DNA of 64,000 nucleotides from JADJMO01 sp016794445 (GTDB lineage: Bacteria > Myxococcota_A > Polyangia > Polyangiales > JADJMO01), in NCBI GenBank assembly GCA_016794445.1, contig JAEUKC010000164.1:6412-70411 (forward strand), in the 5' to 3' direction. A program made the translations under genes and the position numbers. The notes below the pieces were generated by a model, which was not told the DNA's origin, searched no databases, and worked only from the letters and a program-made list of their open reading frames with translations. Numbering within the stretch: the first letter of the stretch is position 1; each line of letters starts with the position of its first letter. This document shows positions 52,821-59,986 of the stretch, piece after piece.

Positions 52821-53213
52821 TCAGTCCAGGTGCTCGACGCCCGCGAGGCTCAGCCAGCCGTGGCTGCGGGTCTCGTAGATCGCGACGGTCGGCGCGGGGA
52901 AGCCGCGATCGGCGAACGCGCCGAGCGCGACGACGACGAACCCCGGGAGGCGGCCCACCTCCCAGTGGGTGGTCGAGCCGCACTTGGGGCAGAAGCGGAA
53001 GTGGATGGTCCCGCCCGAATCGCCGACGCGATCGAAGGTGTGCGGCTCGCCGCGCACAGCGACCGCGTCCGCCGGGAAGCGGGCCTGCGCGCCGAACGCG
53101 CTGCCCGTGCGGCGCTGGCAGTCGAGGCAGTGACACACGGACACGCGGACCGGCTCGCCGTCACAGGTGAGCTGGATCGCGCCACAGGCGCAGGAGGCGA
53201 CGCGGCTCGGCAT
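52821..53213 (-). CDS. GFA-family protein (glutathione-dependent formaldehyde-activating fold)
   Basis: 130 residues. The CENP-V/GFA zinc pattern is visible: CACGAIQLTC, CHCLDCQRRTGSAFGAQ, and FCPKCGSTTHW. The two zinc sites of this small all-beta fold are therefore intact. The name comes from a founding enzyme; most members have unknown substrates. It ends 287 bases from the start of the Rhs gene and has no obvious partner. Confidence 0.88.
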   Translation of the reverse strand: MPSRVASCACGAIQLTCDGEPVRVSVCHCLDCQRRTGSAFGAQARFPADAVAVRGEPHTFDRVGDSGGTIHFRFCPKCGSTTHWEVGRLPGFVVVALGAFADRGFPAPTVAIYETRSHGWLSLAGVEHLD

Positions 53214-53296
53214 CGCTGGGCTCTACCACCGCGCGCCGCGGGCCTCGCTACCTCGCAGAAGACCACACCACGGAGGCGATTGGCTAGACTCGACCC

Positions 53297-53662
53297 ATGT
53301 CGGAGCGGCTCGCCCCCTGCCCTTCTTGCTCGCGCCACGTGCGCGTGAGCGCCCCTCGTTGCCCGTTCTGCGCGCGGGAGTTCACGAGAACGCTGATGCC
53401 CGCGCCCGCACGCGCGGGCCGCAGGTATGTCGGCAAGACCGCGACCGCCCTCTACCTCACGGCGCTCACCACGGCAGGCTGCGGCGCCAAGTCGGGGCTC
53501 CTCGTCCCGGAGGTCGACGACGTCGCGACCGACGACCGCGGCGACGTGCTGGAGTTCGACGGCTTCGTGCTCGACAGCGGCGTCGACGCTCGGCCCGACT
53601 TCGGGATCGACTCGGCTTCGGACGTGGCCGACACCGGCGGCTCGACCCCGATCTACAAGTGA
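53297..53662 (+). CDS. Zinc-ribbon membrane or lipo-protein of unknown function
   Basis: 121 residues. The N-terminus holds two Cys pairs (CPSCSRHVRVSAPRCPFC), a small zinc ribbon. A basic stretch and a hydrophobic segment (ATALYLTALTTAGC) ending in Cys follow, so a single membrane anchor or lipobox is likely. The last third is Asp/Gly-rich and probably disordered. The ribbon would remain on the cytoplasmic side if it is an anchor. Such proteins with zinc ribbon plus anchor occur widely in Myxococcota with no known role. Confidence 0.65.
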   Translation: MSERLAPCPSCSRHVRVSAPRCPFCAREFTRTLMPAPARAGRRYVGKTATALYLTALTTAGCGAKSGLLVPEVDDVATDDRGDVLEFDGFVLDSGVDARPDFGIDSASDVADTGGSTPIYK

Positions 53663-53736
53663 ACGGCGAACCAGGCCACCTGCTCCCACAGTGACCCAGA
53701 TTGCCGGGTCGCGAGCGATGGCTACGACTAGAGACG

Positions 53737-53907
53737 ATGGACCTGCTCGTCGCCTCGCTGGTCGGGATCGGGGGTGGCTTCGCCGCCGTCGTCACGCTGT
53801 CGGTGGGCTCGTTCTCCCTGCTGCAGCGGCTCGGTGACGTGCGCCTGGGCGGGTTCCGCCTCGTGACGACGCGGCTCGCGGTCGAGCGCCGCCATCCGTA
53901 TCGCTAG
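53737..53907 (+). CDS. Possible small membrane protein
   Basis: 56 residues starting at an ATG in a 250-base gap before the convergent HTTM gene. The first 35 residues form one hydrophobic helix (LLVASLVGIGGGFAAVVTL), followed by a basic C-terminal tail. No ribosome binding site stands out. Real but uncertain. Confidence 0.4.
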   Translation: MDLLVASLVGIGGGFAAVVTLSVGSFSLLQRLGDVRLGGFRLVTTRLAVERRHPYR

Positions 53908-53910
53908 CGG

Positions 53911-55140
53911 TCAAGGCACGGCCAGCAGCACCTCGCGGCGCAGCGGCGGTCGACCGCGCGCGTCCGGATCCACCGACCACCACACCCGCTCGGCCACGCG
54001 ACGCACGACCCCGGGCGGCGCCGGTCGGCCCGCGACGAACGCAGCGAGGCGCGCGCGATCCAGCGGGCCCTGCAGCCCGATCAGCGTCCACGCGGCGCCC
54101 CACTCGGCCTGCGCGTGCGGCCTCCCGAACAGCACCACCTCGCGACCGTCGGCGAAGAACCCCCTCACCTGCAGGTCGGGCATCTCCGCGCCGGGGCGCC
54201 ACTGGAACGTCGGGTAACAGGCGAACGGCCACGCGCGCATCTGCCCACGGATCCCCTGCAGCGTGACCGCCGCGAGCACCAGGCCGGTCACCGCGAGCGT
54301 CGTCGTCGAGACGCCTTCTCGCGATCGCCGCGGCGGCCCGCCCGCGAGCAACCCGACGTAGCAGAGGAACAGCGTCGGGAACTCGATCTTCATCAGCCAC
54401 GCCGTCCCGAGGTGGAACGCGAGCCCCATGCCGAGCGCGAACAGACGCGTGCGCGGGAAGAGCACCAGCGCCACGAACCCGAGCTCGAAGGCGAGCGTGC
54501 CGAGGCCGAGCGCGCGCAGCACGAGCGGGTGGTGGTCGACGCGCAACGCGGGCACCCACTCGAACTGCGCCCACTTCCACCACATCTGCAGGCGGAGGTT
54601 GTCGGAGAGGGCCCACCCGAGCCCTTGCTCGGTGAGCTTGTGCACGCCGGGGAACAGGTAGACGAGGCCGAACACGAGCCGCGCCGCGTCCAGCGGCAGC
54701 TCGTAGGCGCGATCGGGTCGCGCCGGGCCGCGGTCCCAGGCGAGCGCGTCGCCACACGGGCTCACCGCGAGGATCGCGAGCAGCCACACGAGGTGGTGGT
54801 GGTGGATCACGTTCCCCTGCCGCTGCGGCAGACCGAGGACGTAGGTCGCCGTCACCGCGGCGGTGATCAGGGCCGCTCGGGTGTACACGCCGAAGAGCGC
54901 GGCGAAGCACGACGCGACGAGCAAGAGCTGCATCCCGCGACCGAGCAGCGGCGTCACGGGGACCGGCAGCGACCAGAGCCCCTCGAGCGGCACGACCAGC
55001 GGCGGCGGCAGCGAGGCCCAGCGGACCGCCTCCTGCGTCGCGGGGTTCAGCAGCACGAGCGCGACGACCACGATGCGCAGCACGGCGAGCCCCGTCCGCG
55101 GGTCTCGGCGGACGTCGCGCCCGAGCGCCCGCAGGTTCAC
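53911..55140 (-). CDS. HTTM-domain membrane protein
   Basis: 409 residues with about eight hydrophobic segments. The HTTM signature region contains HHHHLVWLLAILAVSPCGD, the DRxYELPLDAARLVFGLVYLFPG segment (shown in outline) and the later WWKWAQFEWVPALR. HTTM proteins resemble the membrane part of vitamin K-dependent gamma-carboxylase; bacterial members have no agreed substrate. A soluble C-terminal domain (from about 310) follows. The GTG start overlaps the stop of aroA by four bases (GTGA). This coupling ties it to the crotonase-aroA unit. Confidence 0.82.
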   Translation of the reverse strand: MNLRALGRDVRRDPRTGLAVLRIVVVALVLLNPATQEAVRWASLPPPLVVPLEGLWSLPVPVTPLLGRGMQLLLVASCFAALFGVYTRAALITAAVTATYVLGLPQRQGNVIHHHHLVWLLAILAVSPCGDALAWDRGPARPDRAYELPLDAARLVFGLVYLFPGVHKLTEQGLGWALSDNLRLQMWWKWAQFEWVPALRVDHHPLVLRALGLGTLAFELGFVALVLFPRTRLFALGMGLAFHLGTAWLMKIEFPTLFLCYVGLLAGGPPRRSREGVSTTTLAVTGLVLAAVTLQGIRGQMRAWPFACYPTFQWRPGAEMPDLQVRGFFADGREVVLFGRPHAQAEWGAAWTLIGLQGPLDRARLAAFVAGRPAPPGVVRRVAERVWWSVDPDARGRPPLRREVLLAVP

Positions 55141-56525
55141 GGCGTCTCGAGGATCTCCGCGCCGAGATCGGTGAGCACCCGCGCGAAGCCGGGGAAGCTC
55201 GTGGCCACGTTGTCGACGCCGCGCACGCGACTCTCGCCGTCGGCGCGCAGCGCCAGCACCGCCGCCGACATGGCGATGCGGTGGTCGTCGTGCGCGTCGA
55301 CCGTGGCCGCGCGCAGCTTGCCCTGGGGCTTGCCGACGATCTCGAGGCCGTCGGGCAGCTCGCGCGCCTCGACCCCGAACGCGCGCAGCACCTCGGCCAT
55401 CACCGCGAGCCGGTCGCTCTCCTTGACCCGCAGCTCGGCGGCGTCGCGGATCACGGTGGTGCCCTTGGCGCAGGCCGCGGCGACGCAGAGGATCGGGATC
55501 TCGTCGACGGCGCGCGGCACGAGCTCGCCGCCGACGTTGGCCGCGACCATGCCCACCCCGTTCGCGTCGACCGCGCCCATGGCATCGAGCGTGGCGATGG
55601 GCTCGGCGCCCTCCTCGCCCTTGGGCACGATCTGCGCACCCGCGGACATGGCGCGGAGCACGTCGAGCGCGCCGGTGCGCGTGGGGTTCACGCCCACGTC
55701 GACGATGCGCACCACGCTGCCCTCGACGAGGTTGGCGGCGACCACGAGGAACGCCGCGGCGGACGGGTCGCCCGGCACGGTGAGGTCGAACGGCGCGATG
55801 CAGCCATCCCAGCCGGCTGGGTCGAGCTCGACGAGCGAGCCGACGCGCCGCAGCGGCACCCCCGCGAGCTCGAGCATGCGCTCGGTGTGGTCGCGCGAGA
55901 GGGTCGGCTCCTTCACCACGGTGACGCCGTGCGCGTAGAGCCCGCTGAGCAAGAGGGCGGACTTGACCTGCGCGCTCGCCACCGCGAGCTCGATCTCGCT
56001 CGGCCCGAGGAACTCGCCCTCGATCAGCGGGGCGATACGGATCGGCGCCGTCTCGTCGTCCTTCTTCGGGTGGGGCGCGCCGCGGCAGTGGGCGCCGCGC
56101 GCGCGGAGCGGCTCGAGCACCCGGCGCATGGGCCGCTTCGACAGCGACGCGTCGCCGACGAGCGTGCTCCCGAAGGCCTGCGCCGCGAGCAACCCCGAAA
56201 GGAGGCGCATGGTCGTGCCGCTGTTGCCGCAGTCGAGCGGGCGGCCGTCGACGGGCATCTTGAGGCCGAAGAGGCCGAGGCCGTGCACGCGGATCCGACC
56301 GCCCTTGGGGAACACCGGCGCCTCGACGACCTCGTGGGCGACGCCCATCGCCTCGAAGCAGCGGAGCGTGCTGACGTTGTCCTCGCCGAACGAGAAGCGC
56401 CGGATCGTGCTCGTGCCCTCGGCGAGGGCGGCGAACATCACCGCGCGGTGGCCGATGCTCTTGTCCGATGGCACCCGGACGACACCGCGGAGCGGGTGCG
56501 CCGCGGGCCTGACGACGAAGTCCAT
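55137..56525 (-). CDS. aroA: EPSP synthase (3-phosphoshikimate 1-carboxyvinyltransferase)
   Basis: 462 residues. It makes 5-enolpyruvyl-shikimate 3-phosphate in the shikimate pathway. Motifs are PSDKSIGHRAVM, CGNSGTTMRLLSG, SKRPMRRVLEPL, ASAQVKSALLLSGLYA, RDHTERML, PGDPSAAAFLVVAA, DEIPILCVAAA, RVKESDR and DAHDDHRIAM. All catalytic residues appear present. It is about 35 residues longer than E. coli AroA. The ATG shares one base with the stop of the crotonase gene (TGATG), and the end overlaps the HTTM start. Confidence 0.96.
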   Translation of the reverse strand: MDFVVRPAAHPLRGVVRVPSDKSIGHRAVMFAALAEGTSTIRRFSFGEDNVSTLRCFEAMGVAHEVVEAPVFPKGGRIRVHGLGLFGLKMPVDGRPLDCGNSGTTMRLLSGLLAAQAFGSTLVGDASLSKRPMRRVLEPLRARGAHCRGAPHPKKDDETAPIRIAPLIEGEFLGPSEIELAVASAQVKSALLLSGLYAHGVTVVKEPTLSRDHTERMLELAGVPLRRVGSLVELDPAGWDGCIAPFDLTVPGDPSAAAFLVVAANLVEGSVVRIVDVGVNPTRTGALDVLRAMSAGAQIVPKGEEGAEPIATLDAMGAVDANGVGMVAANVGGELVPRAVDEIPILCVAAACAKGTTVIRDAAELRVKESDRLAVMAEVLRAFGVEARELPDGLEIVGKPQGKLRAATVDAHDDHRIAMSAAVLALRADGESRVRGVDNVATSFPGFARVLTDLGAEILETP

Positions 56526-57229
56526 CAGGTCACCGGCGGGGTCAGCCGGAGCATGTCTTCGGCGAGCGTGTCGCGGATGTAGCGGATGGTCTTCTCGCGA
56601 AGGGCGGACTTGGTCTTGGCGTAGGCGTCGCGGGGCAGCGAGGCCAGGCGGGTCGCGTGCGCGTGCGCGGCGGTGGCGAGCGCGGCGTCGTCGCCGACGA
56701 GCTCGTCGAGCCAGCCCGCGTCCACGCCCGCCTCGGGGTCGACGACGGTGGCGAACAGCGTGGAGCGGATGAGGTGGCGCGGCTCGAGGCGGTCGCGCGC
56801 GAGCTCCATCGCGAGGATGGGCACCGGCATGCCGATCTGCACCTCGTTGAGGCCGACGCGGAACGCGGAGCCGCGCACCGAGATGCGGTAGTCACCGGTG
56901 AGCACGACGAGCGCGCCGCCCGCGAGCGCGTGACCGGTGGAAGCGATGACGAGCGGGAGCGGCAGCGCGTAGAGCCGCAGGAGCAGCTGCGCGCCGCGGG
57001 ACACGAGGGCGCGGGCCTGATCGACGCCGGCCATCATCTGGCGGAGGTCGAAGCCCGCGCAGAACTTCCCGGGTCGACCGGTGAGCACCACCGCGGCGGC
57101 CTCGCGCTCGGCGCGGTCGAGGGCCTCGTCGAGCGAATCCATCATCGCGTTGGAGAGGGCGTTGGCCTTGCCGTCGTCCATGCGGAGGATCGCGACATTG
57201 CCGGAAAGCTCGTACTGGACGGTGCTCAT
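56525..57229 (-). CDS. Enoyl-CoA hydratase/isomerase family protein (crotonase fold)
   Basis: 234 residues. The crotonase motifs are LSGNVAILRMDDGKANALS, VVLTGRPGKFCAGFDL, GHALAGGALVVLTGDYRI and GLNEVQIGMPVP. One of the usual catalytic Glu positions (NEV) is kept; the second was not placed with confidence. Length is at the short end of the family. ATG 57229 was chosen over one nine codons earlier. It is the first gene of the overlapping set crotonase-aroA-HTTM. Confidence 0.85.
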   Translation of the reverse strand: MSTVQYELSGNVAILRMDDGKANALSNAMMDSLDEALDRAEREAAAVVLTGRPGKFCAGFDLRQMMAGVDQARALVSRGAQLLLRLYALPLPLVIASTGHALAGGALVVLTGDYRISVRGSAFRVGLNEVQIGMPVPILAMELARDRLEPRHLIRSTLFATVVDPEAGVDAGWLDELVGDDAALATAAHAHATRLASLPRDAYAKTKSALREKTIRYIRDTLAEDMLRLTPPVT

Positions 57230-57274
57230 GGCGAGCGAGGCTAGCGGCCTCTCCAAGGGAATCCAACGCGCGGG

Positions 57275-57622
57275 TCAGTAGAGCAGGCAGGGCTTCGGCG
57301 CCGCGTCGGGGGCGCCGGGCAGCTTCGGCCCGAGACACGGGACCGGCGCTGCGTCGTGCGGCGGGGGCACGAGGCACGGGACCGGCGCTGCGTCCGTGAA
57401 CGACGGGTCGGGGACCTCGGAGAGGCACGGGTGCGGCGCGGCCTCGGGGACGCTCGCGTCGCTCACAGCGGAGTCGACGAGGCCCGTGTCCCTGTTCTCG
57501 TGCTCGACCGCGGTGACCTGGAGGCAGGGCGTGGGCCGCTCGCAGCCGAGCGACGTGGCCGAGAGCGCCGCGGCCACGAAGCGCGCGCGCCGCTGCAGGA
57601 TGCGTCGGCGCGCGTCGCTCAT
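57275..57622 (-). CDS. Small lipoprotein with PCL repeats
   Basis: 115 residues. A basic N-terminus (RRRILQRRARF) leads to a signal segment with lipobox SATSLGC. The mature part has repeated PCL motifs: TPCLQV, HPCLSEV, VPCLVPP, VPCLGPK and KPCLLY at the end. Two are copied with 20 identical bases (57336-57355 and 57375-57394). The regular spacing of Cys suggests surface disulfides or metal binding; no function is known. It sits 45 bases before the crotonase start and 21 bases after the next upstream gene. Confidence 0.7.
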   Translation of the reverse strand: MSDARRRILQRRARFVAAALSATSLGCERPTPCLQVTAVEHENRDTGLVDSAVSDASVPEAAPHPCLSEVPDPSFTDAAPVPCLVPPPHDAAPVPCLGPKLPGAPDAAPKPCLLY

Positions 57623-57643
57623 CGCGTCGGAGCCCGTGGAGAA

Positions 57644-58696
57644 TCAGATGTTGGTGCCGCCGCCGCCCGCGGGGGGCGTGGACCCGGGCGGAGGAATGGC
57701 CGGGATGCCGCTGCCGGCCCAGCCGCTCAGCACGCCGAGCAGCTGGCGCATCTGCTTCTCGTCGAGGACGAGCTGGAACTGCGCATCTTTGCCCGCGGCC
57801 TGCCCGGTGAGGTTGCGCACCAGCGGATCGACGCCCATGAACTTGAGCATCCCCATGACGAGGAGGCTCTTCTTGAGGTTGTCGAGCCCGCTCGCCGCGG
57901 CCTGCGCCTTGGCCTCGTCGGGGTAGGTGAGCGCGCCCGAGGCGCCGAACGAGCCGTCGGGGTTGAAGCGGCCGCGGACGCGGACGTACTGCACGCCCTG
58001 GATCCACGGGATGTAGCTCGTGACCGTCTTGCCGAACGACTGCTTGTTGACGTCGGAGGCGACGAGCAGCGCGTAGCCGGGCTGCGAGACCCAGTCGGCC
58101 ATCCACGGGGGGATTTCCCGCGTGACGGTGCCGGCCTGGATGCGGTCGAGCGCGCGCCGGATGGCGGCCTCGGTGCCGAACAGCGCCGTCTTCGGAGAGA
58201 GGATGCAGAAGCCGTTGTTGGCGACGGTGTAGAGCTTGCGGCCCGCGTACGTGGATGCGACGACCGTGCCGTACGGCGTGTTGAGGCCCTGCTGCGCGGC
58301 GGCCTCGATCTTGTCGGGCTTGAACGTGCCGCGGAGCACCGTGAACCAGTCCGAGCCGCTGAACGAGTACATGCCGACGTAGGCGTGGTCGAGATCGCGC
58401 TTCACCTGGAAGTCGATCTGGGAGGCGAACGGCAGCATCTTCTCGCTGAGGGCGACGAGGTCGCCGCCGACGGTGGAGTTGGCGACCTGGCCGACCGCGA
58501 CGTACGCGGTCATCAGCGCGCCGGCCGGCATGAGGGCCGCGGCGTCTCCGTCCACGTCGACCGGACCCGCGGCGGTGGCGGGCGCGACCACGAACGTGGC
58601 CTGCTTCTTGGGGCAGCCCGTCGAGAGCACGCAGAGACCCAGCAACGCTGCCGTGAGGAGCCCCGACCAGGAAGAACGACGGATTCGTGCAGGCAT
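57644..58696 (-). CDS. Lipoprotein of unknown function
   Basis: 350 residues. A signal peptide with lipobox (LSTGCPKK) is followed by a short linker and a soluble domain that begins LMPAGALMTAYVAVGQV. Elements such as DFQVKRDLDHAYVGMYSFSG, GTEAAIRRALDRIQ and LKFMGVDPLV are seen. The plan is similar to the membrane-anchored protein at 8164-9477. It ends in a Pro/Gly-rich tail. No family could be named with certainty. It starts 56 bases after pheA, likely in the same transcript. Confidence 0.72.
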   Translation of the reverse strand: MPARIRRSSWSGLLTAALLGLCVLSTGCPKKQATFVVAPATAAGPVDVDGDAAALMPAGALMTAYVAVGQVANSTVGGDLVALSEKMLPFASQIDFQVKRDLDHAYVGMYSFSGSDWFTVLRGTFKPDKIEAAAQQGLNTPYGTVVASTYAGRKLYTVANNGFCILSPKTALFGTEAAIRRALDRIQAGTVTREIPPWMADWVSQPGYALLVASDVNKQSFGKTVTSYIPWIQGVQYVRVRGRFNPDGSFGASGALTYPDEAKAQAAASGLDNLKKSLLVMGMLKFMGVDPLVRNLTGQAAGKDAQFQLVLDEKQMRQLLGVLSGWAGSGIPAIPPPGSTPPAGGGGTNI

Positions 58697-58752
58697 TCGG
58701 TGCTCCAGGACGACTAGGACAACGGCAAGGCTGTGCGCAGGTTACACGCCTA

Positions 58753-59856
58753 CTAGGACTTGGACGGGTAGGACCCGAGGATCTTCAGCTCGCGCACCAT
58801 GCGCTTGAGTTCCTCGAACGCCGTGACCAGGGGACGATCGGTGACGTGGCCCGCCACCTCGAGGAAGAAGCGGTAGGTCTGGCCGGCGCCCGCGCTGCCG
58901 AGGGCGCGCGGACGGGACTGGATCCGGCGGAGGTTCAGGTCCTTCTTGGCGAGCGGCTCGAGCACGCGGAACAGGGCGCCGGGGGCGTCGTCGATGGTGA
59001 CCACGAGGGCCGTCATGTCCCGACCGCTCCGGGCCGAGGGGCGCGCCGCCATCACCGCGCAGCGCAGGTGCTCGCCGGTGGCGTCGGCAACGTTGCCACG
59101 CGCCACGGTGAGCCCGAACATCTCGGCGAGGGCCGCGTTGCCGAGGGCGGCCGCGCCGTGGTCCTCCCCGGCGAGCTCGGCGGCCATCACGGGCGTGCGG
59201 GTGTCGAGCACCTTCGCGCGGGGGAGGTTCTGCGCGAGGAACTGCGCGCAGGCCGCCCGTTCGGCCGGCGCGGCGTACACCTTCTCGATGCCCTGCAGGT
59301 TGCCCGTGACGTTGAGGAGGTGGATGCGCGCGTCGGTGTCGAGCTCCTCGACGATGGAGAGCTCGGCGTCGACGATCGCGTCGAGGGTGGGCTGGAGGAG
59401 CCCCTCCTTGGCCGACTCGATGACCACGACGGCCACGTCGGCGTGCTCGCGCTCGACGAGGCCGAGGGAGCCGCGGGTGCCCTCGCAGGGGAGGTACTCC
59501 GCCGAGGCGCCGAAGCGCTTGCGGGCCGCTTCGTGGGCGATCGAGCCCATCGGCCCCTCGTAGGCGACCCGCAGCGGCGCTTCGAGCGCGCGCGCAGCGG
59601 CCAGGATCTCCCTGAAAATGGGGCCGATCGCGCGCTTCGGGAACTCGCCGTTGGCGGCCTTCTGCTCGATCCGCGTGACGAGCTCGCGCTCCTCCTTGGG
59701 GGAGAACCGCACGGCCGACGGGTCTTTCTCGCGGAGGGCGCGCACCTTCTTGGAGAGCTGGGCGCGCTTCTCCAGGGCCTCGATGATCGAATCGTCGACG
59801 CCATCGATGGCACTGCGGAGTGCGTCGAGCTCACGGCGAACGGGATCCTGGCTCAT
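58753..59856 (-). CDS. pheA: Chorismate mutase / prephenate dehydratase-like / ACT protein
   Basis: 367 residues in the P-protein order. Chorismate mutase (AroQ helix bundle) covers about 1-90 with the basic residues in LRSAIDGVDDSIIEALEKR and ERELVTRI. The prephenate dehydratase-like domain spans about 95-275 (VAYEGPMGSIAHEAARKRFG). The ACT domain spans about 285-360 (LVVTIDDAPGALFRVLEPLA, IQSRP). In the middle domain the usual ENT/ENS motif is ESA (IESAKEG) and the catalytic TRF near NxTRF is LRC (GEHLRCAVMA), so dehydratase activity is doubtful. If so, the protein might be mainly a chorismate mutase with regulation by Phe. It is followed by two lipoproteins and aroA on the same strand. Confidence 0.85.
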   Translation of the reverse strand: MSQDPVRRELDALRSAIDGVDDSIIEALEKRAQLSKKVRALREKDPSAVRFSPKEERELVTRIEQKAANGEFPKRAIGPIFREILAAARALEAPLRVAYEGPMGSIAHEAARKRFGASAEYLPCEGTRGSLGLVEREHADVAVVVIESAKEGLLQPTLDAIVDAELSIVEELDTDARIHLLNVTGNLQGIEKVYAAPAERAACAQFLAQNLPRAKVLDTRTPVMAAELAGEDHGAAALGNAALAEMFGLTVARGNVADATGEHLRCAVMAARPSARSGRDMTALVVTIDDAPGALFRVLEPLAKKDLNLRRIQSRPRALGSAGAGQTYRFFLEVAGHVTDRPLVTAFEELKRMVRELKILGSYPSKS

Positions 59857-59986
59857 GGAGGGAATGTAGCAGGCTCACGAGCAAGGTCCGGGCCTGTTCG
59901 ACGCCGCGGAACGCTCGGGGATTTCGCGGGGCCGTATCCGGCGCTTCACGCTGGAAGGGGCACCCGCGCGACCTTGGAGCGATGCG

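Noticed and set aside
52783..53136. Alternative frame in the GFA gene giving a 117-residue protein
   Set aside because: The Cys pairs of the GFA fold are all in the 130-residue frame.
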